Assembly: GCA_035222895.1 (NCBI GenBank)
Contig: JAVYIG010007175.1
Coordinates: forward strand, 42,031 to 106,030
DNA length: 64,000 nt
Reading direction: 5' to 3'
Source: Strongylocentrotus droebachiensis
Lineage: Eukaryota; Echinodermata; Echinoidea; Camarodonta; Strongylocentrotidae
Shown: positions 48,203 through 61,325 of the stretch, piece by piece
Layout of the letters: each line of letters opens with the position of its first letter
Numbering within the stretch: position 1 is the stretch's first letter
Notes under the pieces: generated by a model
Database searches by the model: none
What the model was told of the DNA's origin: nothing
Seen by the model: only the letters and a program-made list of their open reading frames with translations
Position numbers and translations under genes: made by a program

Positions 48203-48587
48203 TTAAAGGGATCGTTTAACAATGTTAAATCTGAGATACACGGCCCTACGTGTTTTCAGTGTCTGTGATATGATGTAATATTGAAGCCCTAAAAAAATTG
48301 CGCTTCAAAATGATCAAGAAGTGCCTCAAAAAAGTAAAAATCTTTGAGTGACCGGTTTTACCATACTCGTTTTCCCCAATAGACTGTAGTTTTATGAAAA
48401 CCGTCAGGCGAACGGTTTTCAAAAATTGTAATTCCAATCATAAATATCTTGATAATCAGACAGGCGATCGGCTTGTAAAAGTCACAGGGTTCCTGACTGA
48501 CCTAAAGGTTTATAATTATCATTGCATCATGAGCTAAATCCAGAATATGTTTTCAGAATCTGAGACAAAGTTACCGGATCCCTTTAA
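48203..48587. mobile_element. TTAA-ended MITE, copy 2 (inverted to 17002-17387)
   Basis: Full-length inverted match with the same ends. Another TTAAAGGGATAGTTGAA sequence starts immediately at its right edge and may be a second element inserted side by side. Confidence 0.88.
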
Positions 48588-49324
48588 AGGGATAGTTGAA
48601 TTTTGTTGCAGAGGGCTCTGTAGTTTGATTTGTATTTGATGTACATGTAGATGTATATGATTCTAAATAGAAACCAAAAATTTCTTGATCATTTCCTATT
48701 TTGGAAGTAAATATTGATATCCAAATGTACATGTATGAAAGAATAGTTATAAACACAACCATGTACATCATTGTACTATAATTATAGGACTAGGCTAAGG
48801 CCATTAAACAAATATACATGTTTAGCGTCCCCTCCCACTTCCTTTTTGGGGGCCGCCTCCTATTTTTAAAAACACTGCTAAAATCGACCTATGTCTGATT
48901 ATTTTATTTTTTTTTCTTCGGAAAATAGCCAGACTGTTGGGGGAAAATGTACCGAGCGGCCATTTTGAAGAAGAAAAAAAAGGGGGCCTCCTCCTTCCTA
49001 TTTTTCAAAAAAACAGGACACTAAACATGTTTTTTTGTTTTTATTTGGCCTAAGATTGAGTGTTTACTTTGATTAAAGTCCAGGCAGGGACCTGTGAATC
49101 TAGAGGGAGCTGGTCCAGGGTTAAAAGAAGAATTCAGTTTGTGAACAAGATCGACTGTGCAGTGATTGTCACAGGAGAATTCATACATGTACATCTAGTG
49201 TCTCATAGGACCAACCCATCATGTTCACAATATCCATACAACTTGTACAGTGTACAGGGTAGATCTACATGGAAATGAGGTTGGCAACAGTCTGGCGATA
49301 TTCTTTGAATGCTTGAAGCAAGAC

Positions 49325-49703
49325 TAAGGGCGCGTTCATGCTTGATTTTGAAGGTAGAATGAGCGATCTGAAACGCTCATCGTAAACGCTCATCGTGATC
49401 GCAGTTCCACGGTGTAGCTGTTCATGCTTACTTCTCTGGCTCATCCAGGCAATTCTACTTGTGTGGCCTTGTGTGACCTTCACTGTGCATGCTACGTAGA
49501 CCCACTAGAGGTCAGTGCGTTGACCCCATTTAAACGCGTTTACAATTGTAAACGCATCTTTTTGTGAGTTTGCGATCGGCGTTCGTGATCGCCGTTTTTC
49601 GGTGATTCTACAAAAGTGAGCATGAACGCAATCGTGTTTTAAACTAAACACGTAACAGATGCCTGATTCTGGCCGTCAAAATCAAGCATGAACGCGGCCT
49701 TAA
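49325..49703. mobile_element. ~380-bp MITE with GCGTTCATGCTTGATTTT ends
   Basis: Inverted ends of ~27 bp (TAAGGGCGCGTTCATGCTTG and its complement finishing GCGGCCTTAA). Internal CG-containing sub-repeats such as AACGCTCATCGT occur. Confidence 0.85.
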
Positions 49704-51639
49704 AGACAGTGCTATTTCATATTTGCAGGATCGGTAGACACACAAAAACACAGAATAATCAGAAATTCGATGAAAAAAAATCACCTTTAATTATATTTTC
49801 CAGACATCTTCTCCTTTGTTAAAATTTGTTGAGTGTAATTCAGAGCGAGTCACACTCTCAAATTATTTTGGGAACGATACATCTACTTGTACAGGCTAGT
49901 ACTCCTTTGCAGGATTGCCGATTTGAAGTTTACTGAGATAATACGATTAGGCGCTGTTTGAGGATGCAAAAGCATCTGAATAAATAATGTCCAGACGCGT
50001 ATAAATAATGAGGCAGCTAGGTAGTCCCCCTATTATGTCTGCGGGAGGAGGACCTATTACAGGTCATTTACCTTGCGTTCAATTATTCAAAGAAAAGTTG
50101 TGGCAAGTCATTTGATAATGCTCCCACTTTTTTGTCACCCTCTTTCAATTCCCTCGTTTTCATAATTGACATGCTTGAATTAAATGTGCAGTCTGTTTTT
50201 CTTGCTCCTAGGGCCTTTCTGAGCATCCCGACATCGGGTTTTCTGACTCAGGTAAATTTTCATTAAATCCTAGGTTTTTTGCTCAAAATGTTCTTTTTAC
50301 GATTGTTGATACATCTGTCCTACTGAGTCATTTGACAATCAGTTTTTACTTGTTAATGCTAGTGCTCCATCTTTAAAGGTAAAGTGTAAAAGTTTGGGGG
50401 TCTCATACAAAAGATCAAACCATTTTACATGTATATATTGCCGAAATATAGCCGAAAAAATTATGATACACATATATATTTTTTTATTCAATAAGGAACT
50501 TCTCACGTTGCATATTTGCATTTTACAAGCACAAGTACTGTACATGTATACAAAAAAAACATTTTCTTTTGTTTGGAACTTGCTTTAAAACAAACATTGC
50601 GATCTTCTTTCAATTAGTTTGATAATTTATATAAATTTGGCTGTGTAATTTGATGGACTCGATTGAGAACCAGTCCCAATTTTAGTACCGGTACTACAGT
50701 ATAAGATTTCATCTGGCTTCATCTCTGGCTGTTATCTCTTTGGTTTCTATATTATAATACTTGATTGGTATATCATTGAAAAGCCTGTTTATTTCCCTTT
50801 ACAAATGGGCCAAGTCTAAAATAAAATGTTGCCAAATGAATTGTTATTGTCGATATTCAGTGAATTCTTCATTTGTTTTGGAGGATGGATTGCGTTTTGA
50901 AGGGGGAAAAATGCATTTTGCAACATTTCACAACATTTCACAAGAGCTGAAATTTATAATAATTTGCTAAGTGCATGTCATGATGAAAAAAAAAGTAATA
51001 TCTAATCTGGAAAGGGTAATACATTCATTGGGCCCATTTACACAAATGGTCAAAACCCCTGTTTTTTGTTGTATCGGTGGGTTCATGACTACATGTACTG
51101 TACATGTACAATAGTTGTCCAGTAATTTCGGACAAAGGAGAAAAACCCAAGGGACTTTGTTCTTAGTGTAATGCCCCCATGGATGACGCGTCCGTATCAT
51201 GACCATAAAACCAAATCAGGCCAATCGTCTCTGTCCAAATCTGTCCATATATTTGTGTGGTCCCACAGCACCAAACTTGCGTTATGTTTCAGCCGCCCAC
51301 TCCGGCCATCCCGGCCACTAGGGTAATTCAACAATAAGACATCCGACTCATCGTCCATTATCTCATTAGCCTTGCGGTAAGACTGTCAGTGACCATATGC
51401 TTTTGAAAAGTAGATGTATTGAATATATTTTGATCTGTGTGTCCATTTCCAATTGATTAAATATCTTTAGGTTGGAAACAGAAAAAAGGATTGTTGGCAA
51501 TTATTCTTCTCATGTGTACCTGCCTTATTTCTCCTGCTAACTTTATGTAATACATGTACATCTGTATTATCAATACCGCTATTTGTGGTAACCTGTGATA
51601 AACTTAAAGTATTTTTAAAATGATGTTTTTAACACCCAT

Positions 51640-51990
51640 CTTCCTTTTAGAATATTGTGTGAATGAATTATTCTTTATTGAAGTGGTTACTGCTTTTATG
51701 CTCTCTTCATTCTTTTATTGTATAATTCCTCTTTCTTTTAAAAATGAGCTAGAATGCCCTTGTAAATGCTTTTCAGAATATTGTGTGACTTCATTTAAAT
51801 TATTCCTTATTTGTGGTGGAGTTGGAAGAATTAGCTGTTTATCACTTTAGTTAAATATCAATTTTCATAATCTTTTCTCCCTCTTTCTTTGGTTATACAT
51901 TTTTTTTAAATCAAAATGAAGTTGAATGCCTTTCTGTATTTCAGAATGTTTTGTGACTAAACAAAACTTTCTTTATTGGTGGGAGAATTG
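51640..51990. repeat. Degenerate ~125-165-bp tandem units
   Basis: The phrase TT(C)AGAATATTGTGTGA followed by TTCTTTATTG-like sequence recurs at about 51648, 51773 and 51940. Confidence 0.5.
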
Positions 51991-52428
51991 CAGCAGGAAA
52001 ACTGCTTTGTACTGCCTTCATAAAAAATAATTTTTCATTTTCTCTTTTGTTATCTAATATCATTTTACAGAGCCTTTCATCCTGTAGATTCTCACGAACA
52101 GAATTATTGCGTTAAACACGATCTCCCGGTTGTCACCAGTCGTTCTGTCTAATGGAACCCATTAATGAAATTCGTGCTTGCAACCCAAAACCCATGTCTA
52201 TTCCGCTCATCCCAACCAGTTACTGAAATTTAATTGAGCTCCTGCAAAGGCATCTTAGAACCAAATATGATGGATAAAACACGCACAGGAAATATTCTCT
52301 ATTTCATTACTACTTTGTAACAGACACTTTTTTTTTAATTGCACAAGTACTTGTAGGGAAAGCAAATTTTTATTCTGCTAATCCTAAAGCAGTTACTGAA
52401 ATTTAAGAGGCGCTATTATCTTTGTACT

Positions 52429-52831
52429 TAAAGCTAAAGACCAGTTATGGTCATGCGATTGCATTGTGAAAGAAACATTGTGAAATCGATCAGAAAAGGT
52501 TGATCATCGAGCATACAGTGTAGATGTACTGCAAGGTTCTGGAATCATCAAAATGATAAGAAATTTGGCCAAGTCTTCATAAAGTTAGAATCACTGTACA
52601 CAGAAAGATGTATATGGGACTACACACACGTGCGCGACACATGCATTTGTATCTCTCAACAGGCGAGAGATACACTAATTTACCAAATATATCAATTAGT
52701 AGAAGGTTTTCCGTCAACATTTTTATCATCATGTATTCTTCAAAACATATTCTTTTACATGATTGGTAATAAGAGCTTCCATTTCATTTTTTGAAATTGG
52801 GGGCGTTTCCAATACTGGTCTTTACCTTTAA
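52429..52831. mobile_element. TTAA-ended MITE, copy 1 (inverted to 61326-61706)
   Basis: Ends TTAAAGCTAAAGACCAG and CTGGTCTTTACCTTTAA. Matches 61326-61706 along its length in inverted orientation, with a small length difference. Confidence 0.88.
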
Positions 52832-52958
52832 CATGCCAGACTAAATTTTCTGACTTTATTTTGATTAGTATTTTAATATCATGCAGCCATTTTCATTTAA
52901 TTTTTGTCATACTTGCACAAGTGCATATAGGATAATATCGGTTTCATTCTGCTTGCTG

Positions 52959-53497
52959 TTAAAGGTACTATGTCCCATTTGCAGGCCAAAAAAATGAAAA
53001 AGTTAAATTCCAACTGCATTTGAAAGATAATACTCATTTAGAACTTCCCTAAAAAAGGTGGAGCTTGAAAATTTCTTCAAGTGGGAAAATAACGACTATT
53101 AGTTGTCAAATCGACTTTAGGGCTATAGAGCCCAAAAGTAATAGTCTTGATTTTCAGACAATTGTACCAAATGGTCATACGTTTTATGCTGCGCAAAGAA
53201 TCAATCAGTTTAATCTTGGCCATCACAAGAAGTGGGTTATTGATGTAGACAAATGCTCATGTACCCTTTACAACTCTTTTCATGTATGTTATTACCAAAG
53301 CAGAAAAAAGCCAGTCAGTCACTCAATAGTGTCTGACAGTGAAGTCTAGCAAGTAAACGGGTTTCCTTGCATAATTTGAATATGAGGACACTGCTAATGT
53401 TTAAATTTTACAGATAAGACATACATGACGTATTCATAATTCCTGCAAAGTTCTAAAGCATTTGAGGTTGGCTGCAAAAGGGACATAGTACCTTTAA
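52959..53497. mobile_element. 540-bp TTAA-ended MITE, copy 2
   Basis: Same orientation as 10939-11478 and nearly identical, with a handful of substitutions and one-base indels. It lies within older CAGTTACTGAAATTTAA-bearing sequence (near 52217, 52390 and 53500). Confidence 0.92.
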
Positions 53498-53938
53498 AGC
53501 AGTTACTAAAATTTAAATGAGTTGTTGCACATGCTTCTTAGTACCAAACACAGCGGATAAAACAACATTTTCTGACTTTTGTCATATTAGTATTTTATAT
53601 TTTACTACCTATTTATTATTGTATTTCTATATAAATTACTTTTTTAGGGGGGAGGAGAGCATAGTTGCACATGTGTATATACAGTAGGAAGAGGAAGATA
53701 GTTTTTCATGTCGGATAACTTCCACTAATTCCGGAATTTCCTTGGACGACACGACACGACACGGCCCAGCGCGGCATTACGACGTACTTGTTATATTATT
53801 CCTGATGCGGAGGGTGCCTCGTTGGTGTGGTTCATGGCCCGAAGTCTACAGAATTGCCCCATCGAGACATTTTCTCTTTGATTAATTTGGCGTCGATAAG
53901 GCACAGGAAATGAGAAGTAAAATAGCGTAAAGGAGGAT

Positions 53939-54157
53939 GCTAATGCTGCTAGTCTGGTAACGAAGACACTTCCGTTCCTTTCTCGTAGATGCAGGGAGGG
54001 CCTTTGGGCAGTGTCATTTGATATTAGTCATTTTTCACTTTTTATCGCTAATGTTACTAGTCTGGTAATGAAGACACTTCCGTTCCGTTCTCGTACATGC
54101 ATGGGGTTGCTTCAGGCAGCTAGTGTCATCCGATATAAGTCATGTCTCGCTTTTAAG
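53939..54157. repeat. Tandem duplication, two ~108-bp units
   Basis: Unit 1 53939-54046 and unit 2 54047-54157 share GCTAATG-TGCTAGTCTGGTAA, GAAGACACTTCCGTTCC and TCTCGTA-ATGCA-GG, with moderate divergence. Confidence 0.8.
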
Positions 54158-54863
54158 GGGATGTCGCTTCAGTTAAGAAACAATACATTTCCCTGTAGGG
54201 GAGGGCAAATTGATTTTGCCTGGCTCTAGTTTTTCTTCCTTTATCCCAATTTTAGTGTCTGTTGATTCTGCCAGACCAAACAAAAATGAAAGCAGTCCTT
54301 TCATTTGTTAATTCTTTCTTCTGTTGTTTCCCCCCTCTTGTTCATATATTCATAGTAAAAAATAGAAATGTAGTTTGATTTGTTACAAATTGTATATCGG
54401 TAGCCAGAAGGGCTTTGACTCGTATCATTTCACTCAGACTTGATGCCCTTTTAGCTCCAAATGGATGGTATCATACTAAACATAACACCTGTTAATTATT
54501 GCTGTAGCATGTGTGGGATTACCAGGACAGTCGGACTACATGGAAAAAAATAAAAAGGAGAGTACCAGCATGGATGGTACTGGTACTGTAATTGTGCTGC
54601 AGCCCTTTGAGTTTGATTTGTGCCAGCAAATCTCCTGCATGATAAAGGTCAATCAAAATGAATGTATGGGACTTTAGGGAGGAAGTGAAGGTTGACCAGT
54701 CAGGAAATGTAAGCCGTTTACTCTTCGAGTTCTACAATGCATTGGTGGCATCATGTCAACCGATTTCCCCAAATTGCCAAAGGTAACCCTGATCGACTCT
54801 TATCAGGCAGGACATCGTGGGCTGAAATAGAATAGGCTTCAAGCAGTAGTAGTCTGTCCACCT

Positions 54864-54905
54864 GTACCTCTGTCTGTCTGTCTGTCTGTCGGTGTGTCTG
54901 TCTGA
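54864..54905. repeat. (CTGT)n microsatellite
   Basis: CTGT repeats interrupted once by CGGTGTGT. Confidence 0.9.
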
Positions 54906-56044
54906 CATTACATGAACCAGATTACTAACATCGATTTCAGTACTTTTACATTGTTGATAGCAGCATATATTTTTTAGTTATTAGGGCCTCTTTCAGGATT
55001 TGGTGTAGTAAAAGTGTGATTTTCTCACGATGATGTTTTAGACAGTATATTGTTATATTACAAGTGCTCCTTTTTTAGTTAACCAGAGCTATTTTGGAGC
55101 TTTCCAGGGCTACATCGCACGCTGGTTGATAGTGAAAACCCTTTATACCCATGTCTATTTTTGCATCCTTTTTTTAAATGTGTATGCGATAATACCTGTC
55201 CTGTGGTGAAAGTGCTCTTTTGATAAGGGGCCCTTTGAGTTCTATAGTGCACAATATAATTAAGAACCGGAAAAAGAGCAAGGTTATTTGGTACATGCAT
55301 CCTGCAATTTACAATTTATTGCAGAAAGTAATTGATGTGGTCGCATGGCCATGAATTCATTGTTCAAACTATAGTCTACATGCATGTAAGGCGAGGGCTG
55401 GAACAATTTCAGTCTATTTTAATGAGTCTGCTGAGTCGGCTCCCATATTACAGAAAGGATGTTGGCCCTACATTTTTGTACATGACTGGAAAATGTCAGT
55501 TCATGTTCTCTGTATCTACCTGTTCCCATACTGTACCATAGATATATAACATACTAATTGATGTACAGTGTATGGCGCACATGAATGGTACAACGTTCTT
55601 TCAAAATGTTTTGTGTGTGCTGTGTGAATAGGCCTACTGAATCCACCTTGGATAAAAGGCTTTTACGGTGATACACCCCCTGTATACATTCAGGGGAAAG
55701 TTTGATTGATTCGGATGGGCCCCATTGATCCCAGATCAAGTTACCTTTAACACTGTCTTGAAACAGCTTTGGAGGAAACTTGCCCACATTTGTGATGGAG
55801 AGAGATCGACTTTCTGTTGTGATATTGATCATGACTTCCTGTGCATATAGAAAGGCTTAAACTTAAAGGGAAATGTCCAGAATTACCGGAAAAGGGATCA
55901 TTGTGTTGTCGTTTAATACCTTCATACTGTACATGAACAAGAAGAAGCCTTCAAATATTGATCAAGAAAATTCATTAATCCGTTAATAACACCATAACAC
56001 CCACAATGGTTTGCCTTTAATTGATTTTACACCAGCCAAGTTGC

Positions 56045-56274
56045 TTAAAGGGAGTGTAGCTTGGCAAATACTGATTAATGCCATTTACGTCTTCTTTTGG
56101 ACTTAAAATGAACTTGATTAATGGTAGTCAGCGACTGAATCTCTACATGGTCAGCTTTTGTGAAACAGACCGAAGTTCTCTTTACGCTTCGGTTTCCATA
56201 TGTCGCTTGCGCGTTATACCCGATTGGCCCACAGGAAAGACACATGTAGTTTCCTCAGGCTACACTCCCTTTAA
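56045..56274. mobile_element. 230-bp TTAA-ended MITE
   Basis: Ends TTAAAGGGAGTGTAGC and GCTACACTCCCTTTAA, an exact inverted pair. Single copy in the window. Confidence 0.85.
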
Positions 56275-56854
56275 CTTAAGCCAAACTACCTTAGCGAATT
56301 TGTTGTTCTTAAAAAGGAAACATTTGATTTCCCAGGAGCTCTGGATGCATTGAAATATGAAATGCAACCTTGGGAATTGAATAAGGTCGCTCCCTTTGTG
56401 ACCTCTTATCACTAAAAGCCACATTTTATTCAGAGCGTTTCCTCTCTCATATGCTCAGCTTTAGCAGGGTTTATGATACATGTTGCCATAAGAAAGGTAG
56501 AGGCTGCTATGTCAGGTTAATGTCCACATTAAATATATATATATATATTTTTTTTTAGGGTGTGGGTGTTTTTTTTAATGGCAGTTTCCAGGATGCACGT
56601 TGCAGTCACTCCAAAAGGAACATGTGAGAACAAAATTGAAGTATGACAGTATGAAGGATTTGTTTCTGTGTTAAAAATAATAAATAAAAAAACTTCTCGT
56701 ACCAGTACCCAGTTTAATTAAATCAGGATTTTAAAGTGAGATGTGTATCTAAGGCTCAGAATTCCCTTACATCTCCGGTCTCGCCAATACTATTCTGATA
56801 ATTGTGAAGCAATTGTAGCATGAATACTTGTGTTAAAAAACAATAGATGCTCTC

Positions 56855-56990
56855 GTGCCCTCTGGTAATTAATCTTCATTACCAAGTCCATCAGAGAAGA
56901 CTTATAGCCATTGGTCCCCTTGCTGCTTTAATACTTACAAGACAAGCATACACATGCTTTCTTAGCAGTCAGGAAAAACAAACAAACAAA
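56855..56990 (+). mobile_element. SINE tail fragment
   Basis: CATTACCAAGTCCATCAGAG and CTTTCTTAGCAGTCAGGAAAAACAAAC match the body and tail of the SINE at 43416-43640. The tRNA-like head is absent. Confidence 0.65.
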
Positions 56991-57128
56991 CAATCACACC
57001 TCCACCAGCATTTCTACCATTGTGCAGACAAGTCAAACAGGACAGGACTTCTCATTATATATGACACACACCCAGGAACCGTGAAAGGAAGGAAAAAGCG
57101 CAATGATCTCTCCTCGACCACAAGATGC

Positions 57129-57332
57129 ATGTCATGTCCAAAAGTTCAAATGTGATTGAAAATTTAGCAGATTCCCCTGGGGAGCCCAAATCGATTTGAT
57201 CAAATAAACCCATCTCCAGGCTTTACTCATCATTCAGTGAATGTAATTTCATGCCCCCCCCCCCCCCCCCCCCCCGCCTCCATCCTTTCATCTTTACTCC
57301 CATTTAGACTACCAAAATTCTTGGTATAACCC
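57129..57332. repeat. ~203-bp direct repeat flanking a foldback element, left copy
   Basis: Runs from ATGTCATGTCCAAAAG to TTGGTATAACC and contains a C22 run. Essentially identical to 59767-59968. Confidence 0.92.
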
Positions 57333-57333
57333 T

Positions 57334-59755
57334 AGTGTTACCCTAGTTTTTCGGTATAAAATCACCTCATTTTGTTACAAAATTTGTACCGAATTCATTT
57401 TGTTACAAAATGATTTGTACCGAATTTATTTTGTAGCAAAATTTTATTTTTTTAAAAACTTTTGTAACAAAATAAATTTTGTTACAAAATGATTTGTACC
57501 GAATTTATTTTGTTACAAAATTTTTACCGAATTCATTTTGTTACAAAATGATTTGTACCGAATTCGTTTTGTTACAAAATCATTTTTACGGAATTCATTT
57601 TGTTACAAAATTATTTTTACCGAATCTATTTTGTTAGAAAATTTGTACTGAATTGATTTTGTTGCAAAATGACTTTTACCGAATTCATTTTGTTACAAAA
57701 TGATTTTGTACCGAATACATTCTGTACCGAAAAACCAGGGTAACACTTGGCGCCTTTGGACGCCAAGGGTTACCCAGGTTTTTTCGGTAACACTTTGCGC
57801 CTTGGGTCGCCAAGTGTAACCCTGGTTTTTCGGTATAAAATCACCTCATTTTGTCACAGAATATACTCAAAACTGTATTTTGTAACAACATTATGTTATA
57901 CAATTTATTTTGTTACAAAATAACTTTGTACTGAATTCATTCTGTATTACAAAATGTTTTGTTTTGTGGACGGAATACATTTCGTACCGAACTCATTTTC
58001 ATTCTGTGTACGGAATTATAGTCCGTGCATATAGGCACGGTCAGTGAACAGTATTATTGATGCTTGGGGGAGAGGGGATTAATTGTTAACCTTGATAAGA
58101 AGTTGTGTTCATACTGCACGCACTGCCTCATCCTGATAACACACTAGTAGCGTACACATAGTGTGTCTACACTCAATATAATACCAAGATACTGTTTAAA
58201 TTGGCAAGAAATAAAGAAGGTGCCTACGCTAACATTTAATAACTTCATAAAAGGAAAGTTTAAAACACAAAGCTGCAAAGCAAGGCAAAGTCTACCGTAG
58301 CGTTCATGTACGTATGTGCTTCCGTGGGGTCCAAAAGCAAAAAATTAATATATTAATTTACATTCAATATATTGATTTTTGATCATAGTAATTTACCAAT
58401 GCATTATCCACCTTATTTGGACCCCCCTCGCCTCATCACCCCTCTCGATAACGCCAGCCCCTCCCGCTACCTCCTCCCAAGTCCTCCAGGGTATTACAAA
58501 GAACAATAAAGATTTACAACTTGCAAATAGTTATAGTTATGTATATCTTTTTTCTCGTCGTAACTTTACAGGTTCCAATTATTAAGAGCCTGCATTAGGG
58601 CCCACAATTTGCGTCTTGAGTAAGTTAACTCAGTGCGCTTTATAAGTATTTATTATTTTTGTTATTGAGATAATATAGTTTAATTAAACTATATTCTCTC
58701 AATAACCATAATAATCAATGCTGTTATTATTTGTCTTTTGCTTACTTATACAAAATTCTTAGCCAAGGACATGTGACAGTTACTATGTATTATGCAATAG
58801 CACATTGTTATATTCTAGTTTAAGTCACTAGTTTCAGTTTTAATAGCGAAACGCTTTGTTCATGTCCAGATTAACTTTAACTTCCAGTATCTTTGTATTA
58901 TTGAGTGTAGACACACCATGTGTACGCTACTAGTGTTATCAGGATGAGGCAGTGCTTGCAGTATGAACACAACTTCTTATCAAGGTTAATAATCCCCTCT
59001 CCCCCAAGCATCAACAGTATACTGTTCACTGACCTTGCATTCCGCGGACACAAAACTATATGCACGGACTATAATTCCGTACACAGAATGAAAATGAGTT
59101 CGGTACGAAATGTATTCCGTCCACAAAAAAAAATAATTGTAATACAGAATGAATTCGGTACAAAGTTATTTTGTAACAAAATAAATTGTATAACATAATG
59201 TTGTTACAAAATACAGTTTTGAGTATATTCTGTGACAAAATGAGGTGATTTTATACCGAAAAACCAGGGTTACACTTGGCGATCCAAGGCGCAAAGTGTT
59301 ACCGAAAAAACCAGGGTAACACTTGGCGTCCAAAGGCGCCAAGTGTTACCCTGGTTTTTCGGTACAGAATGTATTCGGTACAAAGTCATTTTGTAACAAA
59401 ATGAATTCGGTAAAAGTCATTTTGCAACAAAATCAATTCAGTACAAATTTTGTAACAAAATAGATTCGGTAAAAATAATTTTGTAACAAAATGAATTCCG
59501 TAAAAATGATTTTGTAATAAAACGAATTCGGTACAAATCATTTTGTAACAAAATGAATTCGGTAAAAATTTTGTAACAAAATAAATTCGGTACAAATCAT
59601 TTTGTAACAAAATTTATTTTGTTACAAAAGTTTTTAAAAAAATTAAATTTTGTTACAAAATAAATTCGGTACAAATCATTTTGTAACAAAATGAATTCGG
59701 TACAAATTTTGTAACAAAATGAGGTGATTTTATACCAAAAAACTAGGGTAACACT
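57334..59755. mobile_element. Large foldback palindrome built of TTTTGTTACAAAAT units
   Basis: Arms of roughly 850 bp (57334-~58190 and ~58890-59755) are inverted copies around a ~700-bp loop. The outer arm parts are iterations of ~30-bp units containing TTTTGTTACAAAATGATT and TACCGAATTC, themselves palindromic. Two nested blocks with CACTTGGCGCCTTTGG follow. The inner arm parts are unique-looking sequence (GCACTGCCTCATCCTGATAA). The loop contains another ~65-bp palindrome centred near 58687. No protein frame is convincing. Confidence 0.9.
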
Positions 59756-59766
59756 TGGCGCCCCAT

Positions 59767-59968
59767 ATGTCATGTCCAAAAGTTCAAATGTGATTGAAAA
59801 TTTAGCAGATTCCCCTGGGGAGCCCAAATCGATTTGATCAAATAAACCCATCTCCAGGCTTTACTCATCATTCAGTGAATGTAATTTCATGCCCCCCCCC
59901 CCCCCCCCCCCCGCCTCCATCCTTTCATCTTTACTCCCATTTAGACTACCAAAATTCTTGGTATAACC
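59767..59968. repeat. ~203-bp direct repeat, right copy
   Basis: Matches 57129-57332; the C-run is one base shorter. Sequence beyond both copies is unrelated. Confidence 0.92.
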
Positions 59969-59969
59969 A

Positions 59970-61325
59970 TGTGAAAACTAAATAGCTAAAGCTTTACCAA
60001 AAGTAATTACTTTTTATCTACATGTATTCTGAACGTTGAATAATGAAATATTATGAAACATAAAGCAAAATGAATGTTTTCACATCATTCCTATAAAGAA
60101 TCAGTCTATTTTTCCAATTAGCAACATTGTCAAATAAAAACGTATACAATAAACTGTGCAGGGCATGAGTGTATACTGATGATTGTCCAGCTTACAAGTT
60201 GACACTGAACAGGTGCCGACTGACCTATTCAAAACTGGTGTACATGTATGTTTCTTTATAAAGTCAAGTACCCTTTTTCCGCGTGTGAACGCCCAAATCA
60301 CTACACACAGGTTCTTAATGCGTTTGTGTATTTAATGAGTTTTGTATTATTTCCTGTAGTCTAAACAGGTCTCTGTCTGACAAACCATTTTGGGGTGACA
60401 ATCGGAGCATTCTTCATTGGTTTTTGCATGCCCCAATGCTTCATTGAAATAGAAATACCACTTTCACACTGAAAGACATTTATAGGAACTTTGTATAAAG
60501 AAACGTATAAAGAATCATTGTATAGCAGAAGGGGCATTCACACTTGAAAAGGATATCATAGAGAGAATGATTGTGAGAAAAAGCTAGTTTTAAAGAGGTC
60601 AGAGCCTTACCCATCTTTACAGCGTTCAGATGAGAATGGGACTCTGATTCTTAAACAAGGTCACGATGCACGATGCACAAACTTGCCTTTCGCTATAAGA
60701 CCTTCGTGTTGTATGTCATTCAGACTAGAACAAATTAATGACTGATCATAAAGCTACTACATGTAAATGAATATGGATTTGTATTGCTATACAGATTTGT
60801 TTAGTAGTCTGAAAGGGGTGAGATTGCAATGATGATTCAGGGAGAGGTAAAGGCATCTTGTGGGGGTATTGAACCATGATTTAATAAAGTTAACCACCTC
60901 CCGGCGGCGGCGACGCAAGTGCAGAGTCTCTCATAATCTGCTGTAGCACAACAGATCTACTTAACTTTCTGCATACACATGGTTTGCCTTGGATCGTCTT
61001 TATGCTTCTATATTAAACTGTCTGGGTAGTGCCAAAAGAGCATTAAGAATTCTGCCGTTGCCTCTCTGCATGCTCGCTCGTTTGCGACACGTGCAATTTT
61101 GTGTAAAACAATAGGCACCAGTTGACACAAATACTTCTGTCAATGACATTTGTGCAACAAAATTACCCATTTCGGCTCTTGATTATCTCCATGACAACCC
61201 TTTTAACACTGATATAGATCCATCGTGCTTTGGAAACATTTAAATGATCCTGAAGCATTTGATATATCTATCCCATGATCAATACACTGTGGCACAGGGA
61301 GATTATTTGTTTGGCATATAAAGAG
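59970..61325. other. No gene seen
   Basis: AT-rich, with no frame, RNA gene or repeat that I can support. Confidence 0.5.

Noticed and set aside
59386-59851. Minus-strand frames with repeated FCYKI/YFVTK units, resembling a repeat protein
   Set aside because: They translate the 30-bp foldback units; the period happens to be a multiple of three and the mirrored arm is not comparably open.
15025-59912. CRISPR-like arrays
   Set aside because: Tandem units (3' UTR array, foldback units) have no unique spacers of constant length, and the context is eukaryotic.
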